Source of the DNA: Acidobacteriota bacterium
GTDB taxonomy: Bacteria > Acidobacteriota > Thermoanaerobaculia > UBA5066
Assembly (NCBI GenBank): GCA_008363385.1
Contig: RHKY01000042.1
Location: forward strand, 1 to 46,323
Reading direction: 5' to 3'
DNA length: 46,323 nucleotides
Below, one piece after another: positions 33,987-41,499 of the stretch; the stretch's first letter is position 1, and each line of letters opens with the position of its first letter. A program made the translations under genes and the position numbers. Under the pieces are notes generated by a model. It was given only the letters and a program-made list of their open reading frames with translations. It was not told the DNA's origin and made no database searches.

Positions 33987-34001
33987 GGCCGCGCAGCGGC
34001 C
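33987..34001. terminator. GC-rich hairpin 2, same GCA loop
   Basis: GGCCGC-GCA-GCGGCC is a perfect 6-bp stem starting 7 nt after hairpin 1. Both share the core GCCGCGCAGCGGC, so one probably arose from the other by duplication. Confidence 0.45.
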
Positions 34002-34040
34002 GCAGGGGGGATCGACACGTCGTCGACTCCCCTGGACACG

Positions 34041-34328
34041 TCACCGCCGGTCGCGGGAGACGAGGTAGCCGATCAGGACCCCGACGCCGAGCGCCACGGC
34101 GGCCATGACGAAGGCGTTCTCGCGCCCCACGCGGTCGACCGTCTTCCACCGGTTCATCAGCTCGGCCTTGACCTTCTTCTTCAGCTGGCGTCCCTCGTAC
34201 CGGGCGTGCTCCAGCGCGTCCTCGATCTTCTCGGCCACGTCCTCGACCGCCTCCTGGACCTTCCCGCCGGTCTGGGCGGCCCCTTCCCGGATCGAACCGA
34301 CGATCTCGTCGACGCTCTTCGTCGCCAT
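34041..34328 (-). CDS. DUF883/ElaB-YqjD-like membrane-anchored protein
   Basis: The protein has 95 residues. ATG 34328 follows AAGGAGAG. A long charged amphipathic helix (GKVQEAVEDVAEKIEDALEH) leads to a single C-terminal membrane helix (NAFVMAAVALGVGVLIGYLV) and a basic tail (SRDRR). This is the plan of ElaB/YqjD-type proteins, which in E. coli tie ribosomes or stress functions to the inner membrane in stationary phase. Family assignment rests on architecture and the RENAFVMAAVALGVGVLIG segment. It is divergent from glycerate kinase. Confidence 0.75.
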   Translation of the reverse strand: MATKSVDEIVGSIREGAAQTGGKVQEAVEDVAEKIEDALEHARYEGRQLKKKVKAELMNRWKTVDRVGRENAFVMAAVALGVGVLIGYLVSRDRR

Positions 34329-34384
34329 CTTCGCTCTCCTTCCGGCCCGATCATCGCACCGCCGCGCGGGCCGGGACCGCGCGA

Positions 34385-34390
34385 TAGACT
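34385..34390 (+). promoter_or_regulatory. Candidate -10 (TAGACT) before glycerate 2-kinase
   Basis: TAGACT is followed by 9 nt and then the TTG start at 34400; no ribosome site is present. The hexamer is identical to those at 1058-1063 and 22846-22851 on the other strand. Confidence 0.4.
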
Positions 34391-34399
34391 CCGGGCGAG

Positions 34400-35794
34400 T
34401 TGCCGTCGCGCGCCCTCCTCGAGTCCCTCTACCGGGCCGCCGTGGCCGCCGTCGACCCCGAGCGGCTGGTGGCCGAGGCGATCGGGCGGCGGGGGCGGGC
34501 CTTCTGGGTCCGCTCCCTGTCGGCCGCGCGCTCCCGCGAGTTCGTCTTCCTCCCCGGGCGCCTCGTCGTCCTGGCGCTCGGCAAGAGCGCGGTGCCGATG
34601 AGCCGGGCCGCCGCGCAGGCCCTCTCGGACCGCGTGGACGACGCCCTCGTCGTCACGCCGGCCGGAGCCCCGGTCGACGGGCTGCCGCCGGGGTGGCGGG
34701 TCCTGGAGGCGAGCCACCCCGAGGCCGACGACCGGAGCCTCTCGGCCGGGGAGGCGGCCCTCGCCCTGGCCCGGTCGCTGGAGGAGGAGGACCTCCTCCT
34801 CGTCCTCCTCTCGGGCGGCGGCTCCACCCTCGCCTCGGCCGTCCCCGGGGACGTTCCGCTCCGGGACAAGTCGCGGACCGTGGGCCTCCTCCTGGCCGCC
34901 GGGGCGCCGACGGCCGACGTGAACGTCGTCCGGGGCGCCCTCTCCCGGATCAAGTCGGGGCGGCTGGCCGCCGCCGCGGGGAAGGCCACGGTCGTCACGC
35001 TCGTCGTCTCGGACCTCGGCGACGGCGGCTGGCACCTCGTCGCCTCCGGGCCGACGCTCGGGATCCCCCCGACGCCGAGCGAGGCGCTGACGGTCCTCGA
35101 CCGGTACCGGCTCTTCCCCCTCGTCCCGCCGAGCGTGAGGACCTACCTGAAGTTCGGGAACCTCCCCGAGATCACCCACCCGGGGGCGAACCGCTGGAGC
35201 GTCCTCCTGGCCGACGTGAGGACCGCGATGGAGGGGGCGCGCCGGGCGGCCGTCGCCGCCGGGGCCGAGGTCCGCGTCATCCCCGAGCTCCTCGTGGGCG
35301 AGGCCCGCGCCGCGGCCCGGCGGCTGGCGGTGGCCGGGGCCTGCGCCGGGAACCTCGTCCGGCGGGCGGGGGCCCGCCACAGGCGGCTGGTCACCGTCTT
35401 CGGCGGCGAGACGACGGTCACCGTGAAGGGACCCGGCACCGGTGGCCGGTGCCGCGAGCTGGCGCTGGCCACCGCCATCCGGATCGCCGGCGTGGAAGGG
35501 GCCACCGCCCTCGTGGCCGGGACCGACGGCGTGGACCACACCTCCGACGCCGCGGGGGCGTTCGTCGACTCGACGACGGTGGAGCGGGCGCTCGCCCGCG
35601 GTCTCGACCCGTACGGGGCGCTCGACGCCAACGACTCGGGCCCGTTCTTCTCGGCCCTGGGCGACGCCTTCCAGCCCGGCCCGACCGGGGCCTCTGTCGG
35701 CGACCTCGCCTTCGTCCTGGCCCCGGAAGACGGTGACGCCGGCTGGATCCCCGCGGGCGAGGAGTGGGAGATCCCGCTTCCCTCCGTCAGCTGA
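34400..35794 (+). CDS. Glycerate 2-kinase, MOFRL family (GckA/TtuD-like)
   Basis: The protein has 464 residues and a TTG start; an in-frame stop just upstream leaves no earlier choice. The N-terminal DUF4147 domain has VLALGKSAVPMSRAAAQAL, EASHPEADDRSL and LVLLSGGGSTLASAVPG. The MOFRL domain follows near residues 335-450 (VFGGETTVTVKGPGTGGRCR, GTDGVDHTSDAAGAFVDS, NDSGPFFSALGDAF). The enzyme phosphorylates D-glycerate to 2-phosphoglycerate with ATP in the cytoplasm, feeding glycerate from glyoxylate or serine breakdown into lower glycolysis. Malate synthase, another glyoxylate enzyme, is encoded about 4 kb away, but the two are not in one operon. Confidence 0.93.
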   Translation: MPSRALLESLYRAAVAAVDPERLVAEAIGRRGRAFWVRSLSAARSREFVFLPGRLVVLALGKSAVPMSRAAAQALSDRVDDALVVTPAGAPVDGLPPGWRVLEASHPEADDRSLSAGEAALALARSLEEEDLLLVLLSGGGSTLASAVPGDVPLRDKSRTVGLLLAAGAPTADVNVVRGALSRIKSGRLAAAAGKATVVTLVVSDLGDGGWHLVASGPTLGIPPTPSEALTVLDRYRLFPLVPPSVRTYLKFGNLPEITHPGANRWSVLLADVRTAMEGARRAAVAAGAEVRVIPELLVGEARAAARRLAVAGACAGNLVRRAGARHRRLVTVFGGETTVTVKGPGTGGRCRELALATAIRIAGVEGATALVAGTDGVDHTSDAAGAFVDSTTVERALARGLDPYGALDANDSGPFFSALGDAFQPGPTGASVGDLAFVLAPEDGDAGWIPAGEEWEIPLPSVS

Positions 35795-35861
35795 CCTGGA
35801 TCCCCCCTCCGCGGCGGCAAGGAAGGTCCGCTTCGCGGCCCGTCGACGTCCTCGGACAGGG

Positions 35862-36650
35862 TCAGATCAGGCCGGAGCCGAGGAGGAGGGCGATCAGGAG
35901 GAGGAGGGCGCCGGTGAGACGCTGGACCGACCGCATCGTCACCTTGGTCACGAGGCGCGAGCCGGCGAAGACCCCGGCGAACGCCGCCAGCGTGGCGACG
36001 GCGACGAGCCCCCAGCCCCCCCGCTCCGAGACGAGGCGGGAGTGGGGGCCCAGGAAGAGCGCGCCGTAGACGAGGAGGCGGACGAGGTCCACCGAGAAGC
36101 CGATCACGGCGTTCGTCCCGACGAAGGCCTCCGTCGCCAGGCCGGACTTGGCCAGGAACGCCGACCGGAGCGCCCCCTGGTGCCCGGAGAGGCCGCCGAA
36201 GAAGCCCGAGAGGACCCCGCCGAGCGGGAGCCACCTCCTCTCGAAGGCCAGCCCGGCGAAACGGGGGTGGAGCTCGAGGACGGCGAAGGCGAGCATGAGC
36301 GCGGCCATCGAGAGCTTCAGCGGCGTCACGACGGCCGTCCGGCCCAGGAGCGTGTACGTGCCAGAGCCCGCCGTCCCGGAGAGGAGCCCCAGGAGGCCCG
36401 CGCCCGCGAAGGCGGCCGCCACGGCCGGCAGGCCGAACCGCACGGCGACCTCCCGGTCGGCCTCGCGGGCGAAGAGCGAGACCTTCAGGACGTTGTTGGC
36501 GAAGTGGACGAGGGCCGTGGCGCCGACGGCCACCTCCACGGGGAAGAAGAGGGCGAGGACCGGCATCAGGAGGGTCCCCAGCCCGAACCCCGAGAAGAGG
36601 GTCAGCGCCGAGACGAGGAGGGCCGCGACGGCCACGACGGCGTACGGCAC
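35862..36650 (-). CDS. TSUP-family (TauE/SafE-like) membrane transporter
   Basis: The protein has about 262 residues from GTG 36650. Seven to eight hydrophobic helices are seen. The first half contains FSGFGLGTLLMPVLALFFPV and ALVHFANNVLKVSLF; the second repeats the pattern with LSGFFGGLSGHQGALRSAFL, the typical two-fold TSUP plan. Members export or import sulfite, sulfoacetate or other small organosulfur anions; the substrate here is unknown. The frame stays open upstream but that part lacks hydrophobic character. It is divergent from a radical SAM gene and convergent with glycerate kinase. Confidence 0.88.
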   Translation of the reverse strand: MPYAVVAVAALLVSALTLFSGFGLGTLLMPVLALFFPVEVAVGATALVHFANNVLKVSLFAREADREVAVRFGLPAVAAAFAGAGLLGLLSGTAGSGTYTLLGRTAVVTPLKLSMAALMLAFAVLELHPRFAGLAFERRWLPLGGVLSGFFGGLSGHQGALRSAFLAKSGLATEAFVGTNAVIGFSVDLVRLLVYGALFLGPHSRLVSERGGWGLVAVATLAAFAGVFAGSRLVTKVTMRSVQRLTGALLLLIALLLGSGLI

Positions 36651-36660
36651 GCGGGGCGGG

Positions 36661-36689
36661 ATCCTCCCGGAGCAGCGCCACGCCGTCAA
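36661..36689 (-). promoter_or_regulatory. Candidate sigma70-type promoter of the TSUP gene
   Basis: On the minus strand TTGACG (36689-36684), 17 nt, GAGGAT (36666-36661). GTG 36650 is 10 nt beyond the -10, so the mRNA would be nearly leaderless. GGGAGG overlaps the -10 and is too far from the GTG to be a good ribosome site. Confidence 0.4.
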
Positions 36690-36735
36690 CCACGCCGTCG
36701 ACCGCCCGGTCCCGTCCGGGAGGACCGCGGGGCCG

Positions 36736-36741
36736 TAGCAT
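36736..36741 (+). promoter_or_regulatory. Candidate -10 (TAGCAT) for a leaderless radical SAM transcript
   Basis: TAGCAT is followed by 6 nt (ccggag) and GTG 36748, so the transcription start would coincide with the start codon. Confidence 0.4.
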
Positions 36742-36747
36742 CCGGAG

Positions 36748-38268
36748 GTGGCTCGCGTCCTGATCGTCTCGACGAACCGGGAACGGACCCCGTTCCCGGT
36801 GATGCCGGTCGGCCCGGCGATCGTGGCCGCCCACGCGCGAGCGGCCGGGCACGAGGTCCGCCTCCTCGACCTGATGTTCGAGAGGGACGTCGCGGGCGCG
36901 CTTCGCTCCGCGGTCGCCGCCTTCCGTCCGGAGGCCGCCGGCGTCTCGATGCGGAACGTCGACAACTCGGACCTGGTCGACACCAAGTTCCACGTGCCGG
37001 ACGTGGAGGAGACGCTCCGGCTCCTCCGGCGCGAGGCGCCCGGCCTTCCGGTCGTCCTCGGCGGGGCGGCCACCTCGATCGAGCCGCGCGCCCTCCTCGC
37101 GCTCTGGGGGCCCGGCGGCTCGGCGCTGGCGCCCGGGGAGCCGCCGCTCGTCGACGTCCTCCTGGCCGGGGACGCCGAGGAGCGATTCCCCCGGCTCCTG
37201 GACCGTGTCCTGTCGGGGCGGCCCGTCAGCGACCTCCCCGGCGTCTGCGCCCGGGGGGAGGACGGGGCGGTCTCGTTCCACGCCGCCGGGCTCTCCGAGC
37301 CGCTCGACGGCCTCCTGGAGGCCCGCCTCTTCGACCACGTCGACGTCGCCCGCTACGCGCGAGCCGACGGCGTCTACCCCGTCCAGACCCGCCGCGGGTG
37401 CGCCTTCACCTGCACCTACTGCACGTACGGCTCGATCGAGGGGACGCGCCTGAGGCTCCGCCCCCCCTCCGACGTGGCCGACGAGGTCGAGCGGGCCCTC
37501 GGGGCGGGCGTGACCCGCTTCGAGTTCGTCGACGCGGTCTTCTCCCACCCCGCCGCCCACGCCCGCGCGGTCCTCGAGGAGCTCCTCGCCCGCGGCCTGT
37601 CGCGGCGGGTCGAGCTCTCGGCCTCGGGCCTCAACCCGGCCGGCGTCTCGGAGGACCTCGTCCGCCTGATGCGCCGCGCCGGCTTCACCTCCGTGTCGGC
37701 CACCGTCGAGAGCGCCTCGACGGCGATGCTCCGGCGGATGCGGAAGGGCTTCGACGCCGGGGAGGTGGACCGCCTCGCCGGCTGGCTGCCGAAGCACGGG
37801 ATCCCGGCGGTCTGGATCTTCCTTGTCGGCTCGCCGGGCGAGACGCCGGGGACGGTCGAGGAGACCTTCGACTTCGTGGCCCGGCGGGTCCCGCCCCGCG
37901 ACCTGGCCTACGTGACGAGCGGCGTCCGGGTGTACCGCGGGACCGGCCTCCACCGCGAGCTCCTCTCGTCGGGGCTCCTCGACGAGGGGCAGGACCTCCT
38001 CCCGCCCCTCTTCGCCTTCTCGGCGTCTCTCCCGCGAGAGGCCTACCTGGAGCGGCTTCTGGCCCTCTCCTCCCGGCACCCGAACGTCGTCAGCTCCTTC
38101 GAGGCGGGCCAGCCCGTCGTCGAGCGCCTGGCCAGGCTCCTGGGCCGCCTCCCGCTCCCGAGGCCCCGCTGGCGCCTCCTCCCCCTCGTCCGGCGCTTCG
38201 GCTCCCCGTTCCGCCGGGCCCGGGCCGACGCGCTGACGTCGGCCCCCTGGCCCGTCGTCCTGGCGTGA
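36748..38268 (+). CDS. Radical SAM protein with N-terminal B12-binding-like domain
   Basis: The protein has 506 residues and a GTG start. Residues about 1-150 resemble the Rossmann-like B12-binding domain seen in many radical SAM proteins (PVGPAIVAAHARAAGHEVRL, LPVVLGGAATSIEP), but the cobalamin His motif D-x-H-x-x-G is absent. Residues about 205-400 are the radical SAM barrel with the cluster motif RRGCAFTCTYCTYGS (C-x3-C-x2-C, about 217-224), VESASTAMLRRMRKGFD and IFLVGSPGETPGTVEE. The C-terminus carries basic segments. The substrate is unknown. It stands alone between divergent TSUP and FHA genes. Confidence 0.87.
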   Translation: MARVLIVSTNRERTPFPVMPVGPAIVAAHARAAGHEVRLLDLMFERDVAGALRSAVAAFRPEAAGVSMRNVDNSDLVDTKFHVPDVEETLRLLRREAPGLPVVLGGAATSIEPRALLALWGPGGSALAPGEPPLVDVLLAGDAEERFPRLLDRVLSGRPVSDLPGVCARGEDGAVSFHAAGLSEPLDGLLEARLFDHVDVARYARADGVYPVQTRRGCAFTCTYCTYGSIEGTRLRLRPPSDVADEVERALGAGVTRFEFVDAVFSHPAAHARAVLEELLARGLSRRVELSASGLNPAGVSEDLVRLMRRAGFTSVSATVESASTAMLRRMRKGFDAGEVDRLAGWLPKHGIPAVWIFLVGSPGETPGTVEETFDFVARRVPPRDLAYVTSGVRVYRGTGLHRELLSSGLLDEGQDLLPPLFAFSASLPREAYLERLLALSSRHPNVVSSFEAGQPVVERLARLLGRLPLPRPRWRLLPLVRRFGSPFRRARADALTSAPWPVVLA

Positions 38269-38288
38269 GGCCCGGCTCCCCCCGGCCG

Positions 38289-38294
38289 TAGAAT
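38289..38294 (+). promoter_or_regulatory. Candidate -10 (TAGAAT) before the FHA gene
   Basis: TAGAAT (5 of 6 to TATAAT) lies 11 nt before ATG 38306. No ribosome site is present. Confidence 0.4.
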
Positions 38295-38305
38295 CCCGTC
38301 CGCCC

Positions 38306-38785
38306 ATGCGCGCCGTGCTGACCGTGCACGAAGAGGGCACGCCGAGGCGACACGTCCTTAGGACCCGGGCCGTCGTCGGACGCGACCCGGGGTGCGACGT
38401 CGTCCTCGCCGACCCGACCGTCTCCCGCCGTCACGCGATCCTGGAGCTGGGCCCCTCGGGCTGCCGGCTCCGGGACCTCCGGAGCGGCAACGGGACGTTC
38501 GCCGACGGCCACGCCGTCGCCGAGGCCGACCTGACCGGCTCCGAACGGCTCCGCTTCGGCGCGGTCCAGGCCGAGCTGGCGTTCGAGGAGGAGCCGGCCG
38601 ACCTGACGGCCAGCCAGAAGCTGAAGATGTCGCTCTCGGTCGCCCCCTCGCGGCGGTCCCGTCCCGTGGCGGCCGCGGTCGTCTCGACGGCCGTCCTCCT
38701 CGGCCTCCTGTCGGTGACGGCCTGGGAGCGCGGCTGCCTGGGGCGTCCCTCCGGCGCCGCGCGCCCCGCCGGCGCCGCGCGCTGA
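38306..38785 (+). CDS. FHA-domain protein with C-terminal membrane helix
   Basis: The protein has 159 residues. Residues about 5-95 form a forkhead-associated domain: VVGRDPGCDVVLADPTVSRR followed by HAIL, and SGNGTFADG. The phosphothreonine-binding Arg, Ser and His and the N-G-T turn are all present. A linker then leads to one membrane helix near residues 118-135 (VAAAVVSTAVLLGLLSVTAW). The protein would dock a Thr-phosphorylated partner at the cytoplasmic membrane face, which implies Ser/Thr kinases elsewhere in the genome; none is in the window. It is convergent with malate synthase. Confidence 0.88.
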   Translation: MRAVLTVHEEGTPRRHVLRTRAVVGRDPGCDVVLADPTVSRRHAILELGPSGCRLRDLRSGNGTFADGHAVAEADLTGSERLRFGAVQAELAFEEEPADLTASQKLKMSLSVAPSRRSRPVAAAVVSTAVLLGLLSVTAWERGCLGRPSGAARPAGAAR

Positions 38786-38800
38786 GAGGCCGGGCTCGCG

Positions 38801-40438
38801 TCAGACCTCGCCGGCCCGCTCCTCCGACAGGACGGCCTCGTAGGCCGGCAGCGTCAGGAAGTCGCGGAAGGTCTCCGAGACGACCATCTCGTCGAACAGC
38901 CGCGCGGCCCGCTCGTGGCGGCTCCCCGGGGGCGCCGAGGCCGCGATCCGGGCCACCTCCTCCTCGAAGACGGTCCGGTAGAGCTCCTTCGTCAGCGCCC
39001 GCCCGTCGGCCAGGCGCGCCCCGTGGTGGACCCACTGCCAGACCTGGGAGCGCGAGATCTCGGCGGTGGCGGCGTCCTCCATCAGGTTGTAGAGGGGCAC
39101 GCAGCCGGTCCCCCGCAGCCACGACTCGAGGTAGAGGATCCCGACGTTGATGTTGTGCCGGAGCCCCTTCTCCGTGACGTCCCCCTCCGGGACCCTCAGG
39201 AGGTCCTCGCGCCCCACGGTCACCTCCTCGCGCAGGACGTGGAGCTGGTTGGGGGTCGGCATGTGGGCGTCGAAGATCGCCCGGGCGACCGGGACGAGGC
39301 CCGGGTGCGCCACCCAGGTCCCGTCGTGCCCCGCCTTCACCTCGCGCAGCTTGTCGGCCTCCACCTTGGCGATCGCCGCGGCGTTGGCCTCCGGGTCCGT
39401 CTTCACCGGGATGTAGGCGGCCATGCCGCCCATGGCGTGGACCCCCCTCCGGTGGCACGTCTTGATGAGGAGCTTCACGTAGGCCTCCAGGAAGGCCTTG
39501 TCCATCGTCACCAGGCTCCGGTCCGGAAGGACGAACTCCTTCTTTCGCGAGAACTTCTTGATGAACGAGAAGATGTAGTCCCAGCGCCCGCAGTTCAGCC
39601 CCGAGGAGTGGTCCTTCAGCTCGAAGAGGATCTCGTCCATCTGGAACGCGGCCAGGACCGTCTCGATCAGGACCGTCGCCCGGATCGTCCCGACGGGAAG
39701 GCCGAGGTCGGCCTGCGCCTTGACGAAGACGTCGTTCCACAGGCGCGCCTCGAGGTGGTGCTCGAGCTTCGGGAGGTAGAAGTAGGGCCCCGTCCCGCGC
39801 GCGAGGAGCCGCCGCGCGTCGTGGAAGAAGTAGAGGCCGAAGTCGAACAGGCTCCCCGAGCACGGCTCGCCGTCGACGAGGAGGTGCTTCTCGGGGAGGT
39901 GCCAGCCGCGGGGCCTCACGAGGAGGACCGCGGTCTTCTCGGCGAGGCGGTACTCCTTCCCGGTGTCGGGAGCTGTGTAGGCGATCGTCCGGTCGATGGC
40001 GTCGCGCAGGTTGACCTGCCCCTGCACCTGGTTCTCCCAGGTCGGGGTGTTGGCGTCCTCGAAGTCCGCCATGAAGACGCTGGCGCCGGAGTTCAGCGCG
40101 TTGATCACCATCTTCCGGTCCACGGGGCCGGTGATCTCGACGCGACGGTCCAGGAGGTCCGCGGGGATCGGCGCCACCTTCCAGCCGGCGGCGCGGACCT
40201 CTGCGGTCTCCGCGAGGAAGTCCGGCAGCTCGCCCGCGTCCAGCCGGGCCTGCGTCTCCACCCGCCGGGCCAGGAGCTCCTTGCGCCGCGCGCCGAAGGC
40301 CCTCTGGAGCCCCGCCACGAAGCGCAGCGCCTCGGGGGTCAGGACCTCCTCGAAGCCGGGGCGGACGGGGCCGAGGAGCTCGATCCCCTCCGCGGTGAGG
40401 GCGAACAGGGGGGAGGTGGCGGAAACGGGCTCGCTCAC
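38801..40438 (-). CDS. aceB: Malate synthase A
   Basis: The protein has 545 residues. GTG 40438 follows GAGGAGG. It condenses glyoxylate and acetyl-CoA to malate (glyoxylate shunt). Family landmarks are ADFEDANTPTWENQVQGQVN, RATVLIETVLAAFQMDEILF, a catalytic-site region GLNCGRWDYIFSFIKKF, AGHDGTWVAHPGLVPVA and MEDAATAEISRSQVWQWVHH. Length fits the A isoform (about 530-545), not the G isoform (over 700). Isocitrate lyase (aceA), its usual operon partner, is not next to it; the gene is alone, convergent with the FHA gene and divergent from a pseudopilin operon. Confidence 0.95.
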   Translation of the reverse strand: MSEPVSATSPLFALTAEGIELLGPVRPGFEEVLTPEALRFVAGLQRAFGARRKELLARRVETQARLDAGELPDFLAETAEVRAAGWKVAPIPADLLDRRVEITGPVDRKMVINALNSGASVFMADFEDANTPTWENQVQGQVNLRDAIDRTIAYTAPDTGKEYRLAEKTAVLLVRPRGWHLPEKHLLVDGEPCSGSLFDFGLYFFHDARRLLARGTGPYFYLPKLEHHLEARLWNDVFVKAQADLGLPVGTIRATVLIETVLAAFQMDEILFELKDHSSGLNCGRWDYIFSFIKKFSRKKEFVLPDRSLVTMDKAFLEAYVKLLIKTCHRRGVHAMGGMAAYIPVKTDPEANAAAIAKVEADKLREVKAGHDGTWVAHPGLVPVARAIFDAHMPTPNQLHVLREEVTVGREDLLRVPEGDVTEKGLRHNINVGILYLESWLRGTGCVPLYNLMEDAATAEISRSQVWQWVHHGARLADGRALTKELYRTVFEEEVARIAASAPPGSRHERAARLFDEMVVSETFRDFLTLPAYEAVLSEERAGEV

Positions 40439-40463
40439 GAGGCCTCCTCGCCGGCGGGCGCTG

Positions 40464-40516
40464 CCGCCGCCGGGCGGGACGATTATCGTGCCGGAAGCGG
40501 CTCCGCCGCCGGGCGG
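40464..40516. repeat. Direct repeat pair CCGCCGCCGGGCGG flanking a small palindrome
   Basis: The 14-bp sequence CCGCCGCCGGGCGG occurs at 40464-40477 and 40503-40516 in the same orientation. Between them is ACGAT-T-ATCGT (40479-40489). Each 14-mer can fold into a CCGCC/GGCGG hairpin. The set lies between the divergent aceB and pseudopilin genes, so a regulator site is possible. Confidence 0.4.
40482..40487 (-). promoter_or_regulatory. Candidate -10 (GATAAT) of aceB
   Basis: On the minus strand GATAAT matches 5 of 6 -10 positions and lies 43 nt before GTG 40438, leaving a leader of about 36 nt with the GAGGAGG site. It sits inside the ACGAT-T-ATCGT palindrome. The -35 region is not convincing. 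Confidence 0.4.
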
Positions 40517-40526
40517 CGCCGCCTCG

Positions 40527-40555
40527 TTGAAAGTGAGGGGAAAACGCGTTCTGAT
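40527..40555 (+). promoter_or_regulatory. Candidate sigma70-type promoter of the pseudopilin operon
   Basis: TTGAAA (40527-40532), 17 nt, TCTGAT (40550-40555). GTG 40565 follows 9 nt later, giving the same geometry as the 7103-7141 promoter. Confidence 0.5.
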
Positions 40556-40564
40556 CGGAACGAC

Positions 40565-40993
40565 GTGAAGCCCGTCCGCCCCTCCGCGGGACAGCGGCGC
40601 GCTCCCTTGGGTCCTCGCCGGGGGTTCGCCCTCCTCGAGGCGCTGGTCGCGCTCGGCGTCCTCTCGGTCCTCCTCGTCCTGGGCCTCTCGTTCGTCAAGA
40701 AGCGGCGGGACCTGGAGCGCGAGCGGCTCGACCGGGAGGTCGCCCTCAGGGCGATGACGAGCGAGTGGGCCGTCCTCCGGACCTCCTCCTCGTCCGAGCT
40801 CTCGCCCCGCGAGGACGGCCCGTTCCTCGGGCCGCCGGAGCTCCTGGCCGCCGTCGAGGACCGCAAGCCGCTCCTGACCGTCGAGGCCGCCGGCTATCCG
40901 GGGCTGGTGAAGGTGCGGCTCTCGCTCGCGACGGGGACGAGGCGGATCCACAGGATCGTCCAGGAGGGGTACGTGAGGCCCGGCGGCCCGTGA
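40565..40993 (+). CDS. Type II secretion/type IV pilin-like minor pseudopilin (GspI-like)
   Basis: The protein has 142 residues and a GTG start. After a basic leader comes the prepilin peptidase site RRG-FALLEALVALGVLSVLLV, with Glu at position +5 of the mature protein and a single hydrophobic helix. The remainder is a short, soluble domain without a family signature. The L-L-E-A-L-V-A-L start and first position in an I-J-K-like order favour GspI. It overlaps the next gene by GTGA. Confidence 0.8.
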   Translation: MKPVRPSAGQRRAPLGPRRGFALLEALVALGVLSVLLVLGLSFVKKRRDLERERLDREVALRAMTSEWAVLRTSSSSELSPREDGPFLGPPELLAAVEDRKPLLTVEAAGYPGLVKVRLSLATGTRRIHRIVQEGYVRPGGP

Positions 40994-41499
40994 GGAGCGG
41001 CGCGCGCCCCTGCCGGGGCCTCACGCTCGTCGAGGTGGCCGTCGTCACCCTCGTGACGGTCCTGGTCCTCCTGGCCGCGCAGCAGATGCTCGTCTCGCTC
41101 TTCGGCGAGGGGAAGCGGACCGGGACGGAGGCGTTGACGCCGCAGAGCCTCCCCTTCCTCCTGGACCGGGTCCACCGGGACCTCCTGTCCGCGGGCGGGG
41201 CGAGCGTCACCCCGGAGCCCGGCAAGGCCGGGGCGTGGCGCGTGGAGCTCTCCCCGGCGGTCGCCGGGGACCCGCGGGTCGTCTACGTCTTCCGCAGGGA
41301 GACCGTCAAGCGGAGCCTCGTCTCCGGGAAGAAGGGCGAGAAGAGGACGACGCGCGAGTGGAAGGTGAGGGGCTCGCTCGAGCTGGTCGAGGAGGAGCTC
41401 GCCTACGGGCGCCTCTCGTTCTTCTACGAGCCCCCGTCCGGGGAGGTGGAGCTCCTGGCCTTCCCGCTCCCGCGCGGCGAGGCGGGAGGAGGGCCGTGA
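40990..41499 (+). CDS. Minor pseudopilin (GspJ-like)
   Basis: The protein has 169 residues and a GTG start in a GTGA overlap. The cleavage site is CRG-LTLVEVAVVTLVTVLVLL, with Leu at +1 and Glu at +5. The soluble part contains PFLLDRVHRDLLSAGGASVT and RLSFFYEPPSGEVELLAFPL, resembling the R-x-x-R-x-x-D and late F/Y-Y-x-G strands of GspJ. Coupled to both neighbours. Confidence 0.8.
   Translation: MRSGARPCRGLTLVEVAVVTLVTVLVLLAAQQMLVSLFGEGKRTGTEALTPQSLPFLLDRVHRDLLSAGGASVTPEPGKAGAWRVELSPAVAGDPRVVYVFRRETVKRSLVSGKKGEKRTTREWKVRGSLELVEEELAYGRLSFFYEPPSGEVELLAFPLPRGEAGGGP

Noticed and set aside
34001-34040. Intrinsic terminator with U-run after the hairpins
   Set aside because: No run of T or A follows on either strand, so only a hairpin-type site is claimed.
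36338-36353. TGGCACG on the minus strand
   Set aside because: GC is off by one base from the -12 spacing and the site is inside the TSUP gene.
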